A model generated the notes under the pieces. It had not been told where the DNA came from. It ran no database searches and saw nothing but the letters and a program-made list of their open reading frames with translations. From NCBI RefSeq assembly GCF_009711465.1, contig NZ_SMME01000845.1, positions 1-42,546 on the forward strand: DNA of 42,546 nt, given 5' to 3'. This stretch comes from Parendozoicomonas verongulae. GTDB taxonomy: Bacteria; Pseudomonadota; Gammaproteobacteria; Pseudomonadales; Endozoicomonadaceae. The position numbers were made by a program, and so were the translations under genes. Below are positions 17,568 to 25,203 of the stretch, piece after piece. Numbering within the stretch: the first letter of the stretch is position 1; the number at the start of each line of letters is the position of its first letter.

Positions 17568-18128
17568 ATGAAAAAACTGCCAGACATCCACGATATCCGG
17601 GAAGTCACCCGCAGCGCCCTGTTTCGAGTGGAACAACTCAAGCTGCGTTTTTCCAATGGAGCGGAACGCACCTATGAACGTCTGGCTGGTTTTGGTCAGG
17701 GGCATCAGGCGGTGATGGTTATCCCCATGCTGGATGACAACCGTTTCGTTATGATAGAAGAGTATGCCGCAGGCACTGAAGATTATCAGCTCTCCCTTCC
17801 CAAGGGGCTGGTAGAAGCTGGAGAGGACCTTCTGGATGGTGCCAATCGGGAGCTGAAAGAAGAGGCTGGCTACGGTGCCAGAAAACTGGAACACCTTACT
17901 GAATTCACCCTATCTCCCAACTATATGACCCACCGCATGCAAATAGTACTGGCTCAGGATCTTTATGAAGAGAGGTTGGAAGGTGACGAACCTGAACCTC
18001 TCGGTGTGCATGTGTTTTCCTTTGATGACTTGCCTGAACTGATCACCCGTCCGGATTTTTCAGAGGCTCGTGCCTTGGCAGCGCTCTATCTGGCACGGGA
18101 TACTCTTTCAGGCAGAAACCACAGTTAA
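17568..18128 (+). CDS. nudE: ADP compounds hydrolase NudE
   Basis: A 186-aa Nudix hydrolase. The Nudix box is complete: GLVEAGED, then RELKEEAGYG. Like E. coli NudE it should split ADP-ribose, Ap3A, NADH and related ADP compounds in the cytoplasm. Other family blocks are YERLAGFGQGHQAVMVIP and LSPNYMTHRMQIVLAQDLY. It is followed 15 bases later by cysQ, so both probably form one transcript. The 133 bases before it also hold the promoter of the divergent ankyrin gene. Confidence 0.93.
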   Translation: MKKLPDIHDIREVTRSALFRVEQLKLRFSNGAERTYERLAGFGQGHQAVMVIPMLDDNRFVMIEEYAAGTEDYQLSLPKGLVEAGEDLLDGANRELKEEAGYGARKLEHLTEFTLSPNYMTHRMQIVLAQDLYEERLEGDEPEPLGVHVFSFDDLPELITRPDFSEARALAALYLARDTLSGRNHS

Positions 18129-18143
18129 CCTTGGGGTACTTGC

Positions 18144-18974
18144 ATGAACATTGACCATGCTGCTCTTGTCGGCAGTCTGAAAGAGCTCTGCCTGAAGGCT
18201 GGCGAGGCCATTCTTACGGTTTACTCACAGGCTGATTTTGAAGTAATTCAGAAAGCTGATGACTCACCTGTCACACAGGCAGACAGGCAGGCGCATAGGG
18301 TGATTACTGATGGGCTGGAGCGGCTGGGTGCGGGCATTCCGGTTATATCAGAAGAGGGAACTATACCCCCTCTGGAAGAGCGCAGCCTATGGAGCTGCTA
18401 TTGGTTAGTGGATCCTCTTGATGGCACCAAAGAGTTCATCGCCCGTACTGATGAGTTCACTGTGAATATCGCCCTGATAGACAATGGCCGACCAGTTCTG
18501 GGCATCATCTATGCACCTGTGGCCCGTGTTTTTTACTGGGGTGGTTCCGCGCTCCATGGTGCCTGGCGGCAAAAAGAAGGTGGCGAGGTGGTTGCTATTC
18601 AAACCCGCTCCTGTGCGCCTGCCGGTTTGTTGAATGTGGCAGTGAGTCGTCATCATGGGCGGGATCGTTTAACGGATTTGATAGACCGTTTTGAACAGCG
18701 CTTCTCGGAAGTACATCTTACGGTGGCAGGCAGCTCCCTGAAAATATGTTTAGTGGCGGAAGGTTCGTTGGATATCTACCCCCGCCGTGGGCCAACCAGT
18801 GAGTGGGACACTGCTGCAGGCCAGGCCATTGTAGAAGGAGCGGGTGGTATGCTTCTCAATGGAGACTTGCAACCCCTTCGCTATAACAACAAAGAGTCCC
18901 TCATTAACCCAGACTTTTATGTGTTGGGTGACCCAGCTGCAGAGTGGGAAGCACTGCTGGCCGGATCAAACTGA
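18144..18974 (+). CDS. cysQ: 3'(2'),5'-bisphosphate nucleotidase CysQ
   Basis: A 276-aa member of the inositol monophosphatase superfamily. Metal-site motifs are EEGTIPP, WLVDPLDGTKEFI and WDTAAGQAIVEGAGG. CysQ removes the 3' phosphate of PAP formed during sulfate assimilation. SLKICLVAEGSLDIYPRRGP is the usual CysQ block before the last motif. It forms a probable operon with nudE, a pairing found in many gammaproteobacteria, and ends inside a strong terminator. Confidence 0.95.
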   Translation: MNIDHAALVGSLKELCLKAGEAILTVYSQADFEVIQKADDSPVTQADRQAHRVITDGLERLGAGIPVISEEGTIPPLEERSLWSCYWLVDPLDGTKEFIARTDEFTVNIALIDNGRPVLGIIYAPVARVFYWGGSALHGAWRQKEGGEVVAIQTRSCAPAGLLNVAVSRHHGRDRLTDLIDRFEQRFSEVHLTVAGSSLKICLVAEGSLDIYPRRGPTSEWDTAAGQAIVEGAGGMLLNGDLQPLRYNNKESLINPDFYVLGDPAAEWEALLAGSN

Positions 18975-18987
18975 TCCGGCCGGTTTT
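18959..18987 (+). terminator. Rho-independent terminator overlapping the cysQ stop codon
   Basis: GGCCGGATC (18959-18967) pairs with GATCCGGCC (18973-18981) around AAACT and is followed by GGTTTTCCC. It also separates cysQ from the convergent gene at 18994. Confidence 0.85.
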
Positions 18988-18993
18988 CCCGCT

Positions 18994-21882
18994 TTATTCG
19001 CCTTTCATTGTGTCGGTATGTCCTGGAACTGCAGGTATGCCATTATCCCCTTTTGATGTTGAAGGAGCGGTGTGGGTTATAGGATCCTGTTGAGGCTCAC
19101 TCGATGCAGGTAAAGGTTTGGGCACAGGTTGCTCAGAAGATCCGAATGGTAATATATCGGAGTAATCCACCCCATATGGCAGGTTGTCAGACTCATCGAC
19201 TGTGGGAGGGGCCTGAACGTCTGGGGTTACAGGGTCCTGTTGAGGCTCAGTCGGTGCAGGTGCAGGTTTGGGCACAGGTTGCTCAGAAGGTCCGGATGGT
19301 AATATACCGGAGTCATAGGGCTCATATTGTTCATATGGGTCATATGGCAGGCTGTCGGGATCATCAACCAGGGGCGGGGCCTGAACGTCCGGGGTTACAG
19401 TCTCAGAGTCGTTAACCCCACTCTCGCCATTCGCTCCTTCACCATCTGTATTTGCAGGCGAAGCTTTGGGCGCAGGTTGCTCAGAAGATCCGAATGATAA
19501 CATATCGGAGCCATTCACCCCATATGACAGGCTGTCAGGATCATCAATCAGGGGAGGGGTCTGAACGTCTGGGGTTACAGTCTCAGAGTCGTTAACCTCA
19601 ATCTCGCCATTTGCTCCTTCACCATCTGTATTTGCATTGTACCCAAGCTTACTCTTGCTATAGTCCACTGCGGATGTTCCTAAACTCAAGAGGAATGCGG
19701 CAGCATTCGTTGTTGCTGTCATTGTTGTCGTATAAGCCGCATAGGCCTGTTCCGGATACATCCAGGCTAACCCGCTCGCACCTAAAGCGATACCGCTACC
19801 AATCAATGCACTTTTTCCCGGGTGTTTTCTGACAATACGTATGGGCTCTTTAAAGAGCCCCAGAGCCTGGCGTGAAAGGAAGTTACGATAGTGAGGAACG
19901 ACGGACTTTTCCCGAAGAATTGCACTTTTGTATGCTCCATTCGGGTCAGACATATCTGCAGATGCCTGGGGATGGGTCAGGTGTGGAAGAAGGTCCGTGT
20001 CAATAGTCCCTTTAATACGCCCCGTTGTGACATGAGCCAGCAGGTTTGTGCAAAGGGCAATGCCGGGCAGGTGAATACGCGTGTTGCTTTGTTCATCTGC
20101 AGGTAAGTTCAGAGGTAACAGGCTTATTTTATCGACATCGGGGTTCCAGTTTGTTGCCATAGGCCTGGCAATAATTGCGGAGTCGTTTCTGTCTGTTAAT
20201 CGAACATACATTTTGTCCTTGCCGATATATTCCACATACAGCGTTGCGAGGGCACTACTCTGGCCGCTTAATGCCAACCACGCCTGATCATCGTCAATAT
20301 CTTTCAGCGTTCTCTTCTTATCTTGTTCATGTAATGATGCAACATAGGATTGAGACGATACCTGATGCAGGCGCAGGAAGTAATTTGCCCGATAACCTAG
20401 CTCATCTTTTAACGACAGAGCCATAGTTTCAAAGCCGCTGGCTGGAATCTGAGGGTGAGCGAGTATAGATGTATGCAGGTGGGAACCTTTAAAACCCATG
20501 TTCAGGTCTTTCATAACGGGAGGAGCGCCGAAGAAGATCGTGGGCTTTAAGCTTTCTGTCGGCGTAAAACGGCCGTTAAAACACTCTCGAACAGCCTTTT
20601 CGTCCAGAACTGGAGGAGCGGTGTTGTCGGGATCCTGCAGGAAATCTACCCATTCAGACATCAGATTGGCAAGGAGTACATAGTTGATGTACTTCAGCTT
20701 ACGTTTAAACGAGATAGTGGCCTCGAACTTTGAGACAGGTCTGAAAAATTCAGTATGGCCATGGTTTTGACCGCTCTGGTCTGTCAAAGTGGCGCCATTG
20801 TTATCAAGATAAAGGAAGAGTGGGCCTCGTTCGTCAGGCAAAAATTCGGCAGATTCTTCCACAGTGGAGCGATGCAACCGGTGCAGGGCAACGACCATTC
20901 CACCGGTGGTGTTATCCTCCTTGATTTGAAAGAAGTACTGCCCCCCTCTTGCAACAGTATTGTCTTCTCGGGAAATAAACATCTCCCCTGCCCCTTCAAT
21001 GAACATTGGTGGGGTGAGAACACCCAGATCAGGCATATCATGCCGGAAGTAGATTTTTGTGATGGCTTTGGGGGTTTTATTGATCCTGGTGGGTGGTGGT
21101 TTTACAGCATGAAGCTCTGCGGGAAAAGGAGACAGTGCTGATGCAAAACTGTGCACGGGGAGTATCATGTAATCATCTTTCTGAATAAAATCAAACCTTC
21201 TCGCTGGCGTGTAGATAAGTAGGGTTGAAGGGTCAGTCTGTTCTGAATACAGTCTGTCCAGTGCTGCTATCGCCTGCCCCTCTTCACTACCATCACCCAG
21301 AAGGGTTTTGATCGAATCGTGCGTACCCTCATCCGTACGCGCTTTATGCCAGTTGATAAGATAATTCGCGATTGCAATGGGATCTGGAAGCAATGCTTTC
21401 TCATCAGATGGCATAAGTGCAAGTTTTGCCTCTGTCTGTTTATGAGTGGTCGGTATCTCGACGATATCACCAACAGGGATTACATCGGAGTTAAGGTGCT
21501 GCAGGGTATAACGGCTTCCTTTTTTTGATAGATAGAGACCGGTTAAAACCGTTTTTTCCACCATATCTGTATAGGATGGTTTCTCTCCGGGAGCGACACG
21601 CAGCAATACGGCGATGCCCTCCTTATAAAACTTCATCTCCAGGGTGATTGGTGCCTGCACTTCCTCTGTTTCCATTGGACCTATGAGGTAGCCCTCTTCA
21701 AGTTTATTGAGATAGTTTATTGGAATAACCCGCTGTTCCATTGCGCTGGGAGATCCTTTCACTAGGCGGAGAAGGGTAGTGCCTTTTTCATTGCCGTATG
21801 CAGTCTGGCTCCCTACAAAGGGCGTAAGGAAACATAATATAAAAAGGATCGTGTTATGGAGTCGAAGGGTATTCATAGCCAT
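18994..21882 (-). CDS. Large exported protein, paralogue A, with Pro-rich repeat tail
   Basis: I do not recognise the family. The 962-aa product has a signal peptide (LFILCFLTPFVGSQTAYG), a long conserved region (about residues 30-680), a hydrophobic segment near 690-708 (ALIGSGIALGASGLAWMY) and a tail of about 200 acidic, Pro-rich residues built from tandem repeats. It aligns along its length with the next gene: PDPIA...DEG, MFIEGAG against FFVEGLG, ARGGQYFFQIKEDN against VRGSHYFFQVYKDG, RLHRSTVEESA against RLQHTTVEESA, CFNG, MDLN-type MKDLNMGFKGSHLHTS, WNPDVDKISLLPLNLP and NLLAHVTTG. If the late segment spans the membrane, the conserved region is outside and the tail in the cytoplasm. Start ATG 21882 or 21876; no good ribosome binding site. 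Confidence 0.8.
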   Translation of the reverse strand: MAMNTLRLHNTILFILCFLTPFVGSQTAYGNEKGTTLLRLVKGSPSAMEQRVIPINYLNKLEEGYLIGPMETEEVQAPITLEMKFYKEGIAVLLRVAPGEKPSYTDMVEKTVLTGLYLSKKGSRYTLQHLNSDVIPVGDIVEIPTTHKQTEAKLALMPSDEKALLPDPIAIANYLINWHKARTDEGTHDSIKTLLGDGSEEGQAIAALDRLYSEQTDPSTLLIYTPARRFDFIQKDDYMILPVHSFASALSPFPAELHAVKPPPTRINKTPKAITKIYFRHDMPDLGVLTPPMFIEGAGEMFISREDNTVARGGQYFFQIKEDNTTGGMVVALHRLHRSTVEESAEFLPDERGPLFLYLDNNGATLTDQSGQNHGHTEFFRPVSKFEATISFKRKLKYINYVLLANLMSEWVDFLQDPDNTAPPVLDEKAVRECFNGRFTPTESLKPTIFFGAPPVMKDLNMGFKGSHLHTSILAHPQIPASGFETMALSLKDELGYRANYFLRLHQVSSQSYVASLHEQDKKRTLKDIDDDQAWLALSGQSSALATLYVEYIGKDKMYVRLTDRNDSAIIARPMATNWNPDVDKISLLPLNLPADEQSNTRIHLPGIALCTNLLAHVTTGRIKGTIDTDLLPHLTHPQASADMSDPNGAYKSAILREKSVVPHYRNFLSRQALGLFKEPIRIVRKHPGKSALIGSGIALGASGLAWMYPEQAYAAYTTTMTATTNAAAFLLSLGTSAVDYSKSKLGYNANTDGEGANGEIEVNDSETVTPDVQTPPLIDDPDSLSYGVNGSDMLSFGSSEQPAPKASPANTDGEGANGESGVNDSETVTPDVQAPPLVDDPDSLPYDPYEQYEPYDSGILPSGPSEQPVPKPAPAPTEPQQDPVTPDVQAPPTVDESDNLPYGVDYSDILPFGSSEQPVPKPLPASSEPQQDPITHTAPSTSKGDNGIPAVPGHTDTMKGE
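19083..19640 (-). repeat. In-frame degenerate tandem repeats in the tail of paralogue A
   Basis: A module of about 60 residues recurs: an NTDGEGANG head, VTPDVQxPPxxDDPDSLxY, then SDxLxFGSSEQPxPK. Two units carry the NTDGEGANG head; a third has EPQQDP instead, and a partial fourth follows. At DNA level the block TTTGGG, C, ACAGGTTGCTCAGAAG recurs near 19116, 19266 and 19464, so spacing is about 150 and 198 bases. Confidence 0.85.
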
Positions 21883-21951
21883 ACCGTTTTAAACGGACGC
21901 GGTAGTGAAGGAGCGAACCGAAGGATGATGAAGTATCGCTGCACTAAAAAG

Positions 21952-21965
21952 CATGAATATTAGAA
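21952..21965 (-). promoter_or_regulatory. Shared 14-bp motif upstream of paralogue A (possible -10 region)
   Basis: TTCTAATATTCATG on the minus strand lies 70 bases before the start of paralogue A. The identical 14 bases lie upstream of paralogue B at 24387-24400. TAATAT fits a -10 box, but I cannot see a clear -35 at 17 bases in either copy. Confidence 0.4.
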
Positions 21966-22001
21966 CCTCGTCGTAAACCCTGCCGAAGTTTTTTTGCCAG
22001 A

Positions 22002-22037
22002 AAGCCCACTGCGTAAGGGATAGACGACAGTGGGCTT
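22002..22037. terminator. Terminator-like stem between paralogues A and B
   Basis: AAGCCCACTG (22002-22011) pairs perfectly with CAGTGGGCTT (22028-22037) across a 16-base loop. It lies just beyond the stop of paralogue B. The T-rich side (CTTTATTT) is on the plus strand, so its direction is unclear. Confidence 0.5.
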
Positions 22038-22044
22038 CTTTATT

Positions 22045-24351
22045 TCAAGGAAATACTTTAGGCGTAATGTTCTCGCTGGAAGGGGGGGGAACTATTGGTT
22101 TGGACCCCCCGGAAGTGCATTCCACTGTCTGTATTGGGTCGGGTGCTGGGCAGTGTCGGTGGTAAGGGAGTGTGTGCATAAGCACAGGCTCGTACGCGGT
22201 TGCAACCGTTTGCAGAAGTTGCTGACTTTCATCCGGGAAAGCGTAAGCAGTACCTGCTAATCCTGCAAAAACCGCTGCACCAGTAACCGTGCTTTTGGGA
22301 TGTTTCCAAGCCCAGAGAGCGGGGTACCCAATTAGCTTGGCTCCATAGACTGCATGACGCCACAGGCGACCTGTTCGGTAAGGAGGCACGGTAGTGAAGT
22401 CTCTCTTCACATTACTGAAATAGGCTCCCTTGGGATGGGTAACATTCATTGAAGTTTGTCTGTGATAGATAGCGGGTAGCTGTGTGTCATCAAAACTTGC
22501 ATCCAGCTCCCCGGTTATGGCATGAGAGAGCAAGTTTATACAAGTGCCCAATCCTGGCAGGTTTACGCGTTTTCCTTCCAGCCCCTTCGCGGGAAGCGGC
22601 AAGACACTGATCACATCGGTGGAAGTGTTCCAGTCCACGCTGTGCAATGTTTTGGTGTAAAGAGTTTTGCCTTGATGATTAGTCATTACGACGTTCATCT
22701 GGTTTTCATAAGGAAAGTTCACGTCCAGTGTGACAATGGCATTGCTTCGACCATGCAACAGCACAGCAGCCTGTTCCATGGTGTGAAAATGTGAGGTCTT
22801 TTTCACGGAGGGGTCGAGGGGGTGCATGGATACACTAAAGCTGTGAGGTGTGTGTGACCGCACAATAAAAGAGAAGGTGTTTTGTTGGCCAGTTGTCTGA
22901 TTAGTGAGTACGATGCCTCCTGTCTCAAGCCCGCTGGCAGGGGTCGCATGATGGAGCATCATCGAAGTGTGAATATGGGAATCCTGAAACCCAATGTTCA
23001 GGTCCATAACCCCGGGAAAATGGTCGAAGGTAATATGAGAATTCAGCTGGCTGGTTGGGGATTCCTCACCGTTAAAGCATGCCTTGAGCTCTTCATCTGT
23101 AAACGCCGCATAGTTTGGATCGGGAAGAGAGGGGTGCTGGGGGGGATGGAGGCTTTGAGCCCAGCGCGACATCAGGTTGACCAGCTTCACGTGATTGAAT
23201 GTGCCAATTTTACCCTCAATGGTGTCTATTTGAGCCTGCTTCCCAAATAGATGATCCACACTTCTTCTGGTGAGTTCTTGTCCATCCCCATCCCGAAGAA
23301 CGACTGTGGAGTTGTTTGGCTCTATATGAAGAACCAGGGCATCATGGGCATTCTTTGGATCTGCTGCTGATTCTTCGACCGTGGTATGCTGCAGCCTGCG
23401 CATGCTGATGCTCAGGCCGTCACCGTCTTTGTAAACCTGGAAAAAGTAGTGACTGCCACGGACTGCTTTTTTTCCTTTAATAACGAGAGTGTCACCAAGC
23501 CCCTCCACAAAAAATGGCATGGTGATGATCGCATCGGGGTTGGTGATTTGTGGGGAGTGAATAGATACAACTGGAGGCTTGAGATAAAATCTGGAAGGTG
23601 TGGCAGATTTTACTTCAAGCTCAATCTGAGATTGCAGAGGGCTGTTCAGGGTGTGAACCTGTACATGAGCCCATTGGTCTGGTTGGATAAACCCTGTTCT
23701 GTCATCGTTAGCCGATATAAAGGTGATAAGACTCTCTTTTGGGGGCGCATCGAGGGAGAGCTTTGACAGTGCGGTAACCAACGAATCGCCCTCATCCCCC
23801 ATCTTTTTCTCCTGCCGGCGCTTAATGATCAGTTTCATCACTGCGATAGGGTCAGGCATGGCTACGTCAGATTGATTTTCTCGCACATGGAGGAGGGGTA
23901 CGACTGGCTGCCCATCTGGAATTGGGATTTCTACCGCTTCAGCATCCGGATCCTTATCCTTCCCCAGAGTCTGGTAAAAATAGTGTTGGTCGCGAAGTAA
24001 CAAATTAACGCCACCAACGATACTTTCTGCTTGTATGGTAGCCAGCTTGGTACCACCTTCCTTTGGGGCTTGACGCAGGAAAGCCGCTACACCGTTTGTT
24101 TCTGCATTGGCTCTGAGTTCAAGGGTGTATTTTGAACCATCCTGCATTTTCAGGGGGCCGATAATATAGGCGTAATCAGCCCTTCCGCCATGTAATCCCG
24201 GGACGGTTTGGTAGGCTACAGCTCCTTGAGGCAGCGGGCATTTGAAAAGAATTGTGAATAGTGTTTCGTCCGCTTGCGCTGTAGCCTGTAAAAAAATAAG
24301 GATAAAGAATACAAGAGCTGCAAGCGAGCAGGGATGTTTTAAGGGCTTCAT
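22045..24351 (-). CDS. Large exported protein, paralogue B
   Basis: Same unnamed family as the preceding entry, about 768 aa. From ATG 24351 the N terminus is MKPLKHPCSLAALVFFILIF with cleavage expected after TAQA, a better signal peptide than from the ATG at 24378. The conserved region runs to about residue 670, followed by hydrophobic STVTGAAVFAGLAGTAYAF near 690-710 and a short tail ending CTSGGSKPIVPPPSSENI. It lacks the repeat tail of paralogue A. Shared blocks include MPFFVEGLGDT, RRLQHTTVEESA, CFNGEESPTSQL, GVMDLNIGFQDSHIHTS, ATPASGLETGG and WNTSTDVISVLPLP. No enzyme motif, cysteine pattern or metal site stands out. Beta-rich composition suggests a surface or adhesion-like role, but that is a guess. 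Confidence 0.8.
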   Translation of the reverse strand: MKPLKHPCSLAALVFFILIFLQATAQADETLFTILFKCPLPQGAVAYQTVPGLHGGRADYAYIIGPLKMQDGSKYTLELRANAETNGVAAFLRQAPKEGGTKLATIQAESIVGGVNLLLRDQHYFYQTLGKDKDPDAEAVEIPIPDGQPVVPLLHVRENQSDVAMPDPIAVMKLIIKRRQEKKMGDEGDSLVTALSKLSLDAPPKESLITFISANDDRTGFIQPDQWAHVQVHTLNSPLQSQIELEVKSATPSRFYLKPPVVSIHSPQITNPDAIITMPFFVEGLGDTLVIKGKKAVRGSHYFFQVYKDGDGLSISMRRLQHTTVEESAADPKNAHDALVLHIEPNNSTVVLRDGDGQELTRRSVDHLFGKQAQIDTIEGKIGTFNHVKLVNLMSRWAQSLHPPQHPSLPDPNYAAFTDEELKACFNGEESPTSQLNSHITFDHFPGVMDLNIGFQDSHIHTSMMLHHATPASGLETGGIVLTNQTTGQQNTFSFIVRSHTPHSFSVSMHPLDPSVKKTSHFHTMEQAAVLLHGRSNAIVTLDVNFPYENQMNVVMTNHQGKTLYTKTLHSVDWNTSTDVISVLPLPAKGLEGKRVNLPGLGTCINLLSHAITGELDASFDDTQLPAIYHRQTSMNVTHPKGAYFSNVKRDFTTVPPYRTGRLWRHAVYGAKLIGYPALWAWKHPKSTVTGAAVFAGLAGTAYAFPDESQQLLQTVATAYEPVLMHTLPYHRHCPAPDPIQTVECTSGGSKPIVPPPSSENITPKVFP

Positions 24352-24386
24352 AACGGTACCGAAGGGATGTCCGTCCAAAATAACGC

Positions 24387-24400
24387 CATGAATATTAGAA
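24387..24400 (-). promoter_or_regulatory. Shared 14-bp motif upstream of paralogue B (possible -10 region)
   Basis: Identical to the motif at 21952-21965 (TTCTAATATTCATG on the minus strand). It ends 36 bases before the chosen start of paralogue B. A GNRA-type hairpin, AGCAGC-GAAA-GCTGCT (24404-24419), lies next to it, between the OB-fold gene and paralogue B. Confidence 0.4.
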
Positions 24401-24441
24401 GTGAGCAGCGAAAGCTGCTGAATATTTTATTTTGGGGCAGA

Positions 24442-24807
24442 TCAAAAAACCCAGAATACCTGATTAGCTTCCACTTCATGGCTCCCACGCCCCTCGAGAG
24501 TTACCTCACCTTTAATTCTTATTCGGGTGTTGGGTTTGAGACCACCCTGTGGAATCTGGTTGGGGGGAACATCCACTTCAATAGCAGCCGTACCATCATG
24601 CAAGAGTATGGTTTCCGGACCAATCTGACGGATGACTACACCAGTAATATCAACGGTCTTCCCATGAAAATCTTCACTTAATGCTTCTTTTACAGTGATT
24701 TTTGAGGGAGGGGGCAAGTTGACTTCGGCCAGAACAAGGGAACATCTCATCCCGATGAGCAGGATGGAAAGATATAGCAGTGAAAGAAATGTCCCGTCGT
24801 CTCGCAT
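24442..24807 (-). CDS. Small exported OB-fold (YgiW/BOF-type) protein
   Basis: A 121-aa product with an N-terminal hydrophobic stretch (FLSLLYLSILLIGM, cleavage likely after LVLA) and one OB-fold domain: VKEALSEDFHGKTVDITGVV, ETILLHDGTAAIEVDVPP, NTRIRIKGEVTLEGRG, EVEANQVFWVF. This strand pattern fits the periplasmic YgiW/YdeI/BOF family (DUF388-like), which includes stress-tolerance proteins. The frame extends to a TTG at 24855, but ATG 24807 gives a normal signal peptide. It precedes paralogue B on the same strand by 90 bases, so they may share regulation. Confidence 0.7.
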   Translation of the reverse strand: MRDDGTFLSLLYLSILLIGMRCSLVLAEVNLPPPSKITVKEALSEDFHGKTVDITGVVIRQIGPETILLHDGTAAIEVDVPPNQIPQGGLKPNTRIRIKGEVTLEGRGSHEVEANQVFWVF

Positions 24808-24835
24808 TGGTGTCTCAATTCCGAGGTTTGCCTGA

Positions 24836-25072
24836 AGTCTTTTAAATATAGGCAAATCAACAGGGCTTTATGTAGGGCCAGTTGCTCTCCAGAGCAACCG
24901 ACGCAGGATAACAAGCTATGCTCCCGACAACTTGAAGAGACTAAATGCCGTCAATAACCCAGTCACTATTATCCCGGCTTGTTATGGGGCTGGCGCACTG
25001 GCTACTCAAAAAGCTCAACAGATTGGCATGGGCAACTTCGTTGGGTACTTATATGAAGCGGTGCTGCAATGA
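24836..25072 (+). pseudogene. Open frame without a good start, possible gene remnant
   Basis: The stretch between the OB-fold gene and the gene at 25204 has no annotated gene, but one plus frame is open for 78 codons to TGA 25070-25072 and looks coding toward its end: YAPDNLKRLNAVNNPVTI, then PACYGAGALATQKAQQIG and MGNFVGYLYEAVLQ. Its only ATG is near the end; a TTG lies in NLKRL. A hairpin, GTTGCTCT/AGAGCAAC (24881-24898), lies within it. I do not recognise the sequence. It may be the 3' piece of a lost gene or chance. Confidence 0.25.
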
Positions 25073-25141
25073 TGCTGGTCAGGATTAATTGTGAACCTTC
25101 CTTACCCTCTCCATTTGCTCATAAAAACTTTAAAAATGCGC

Positions 25142-25185
25142 AAGCTGTTCTATACATCAACAGCTTGTACGTTGTAGGAACGTAC
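25142..25185 (+). promoter_or_regulatory. Two adjacent inverted repeats before the 25204 gene
   Basis: AAGCTGTT (25142-25149) pairs with AACAGCTT (25159-25166). Directly after it, GTACGTT (25167-25173) pairs with AACGTAC (25179-25185). The second ends just before the GGAG ribosome binding site (about 25193-25196). They could be operators or a leader structure controlling translation. Confidence 0.45.
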
Positions 25186-25203
25186 GCTGGATGGAGTTGT
25201 TGT

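Noticed and set aside
19104..19415. Plus-strand frame over the repeat tail of paralogue A
   Set aside because: Repeat-derived antisense frame; the minus frame has the signal peptide and the paralogue.
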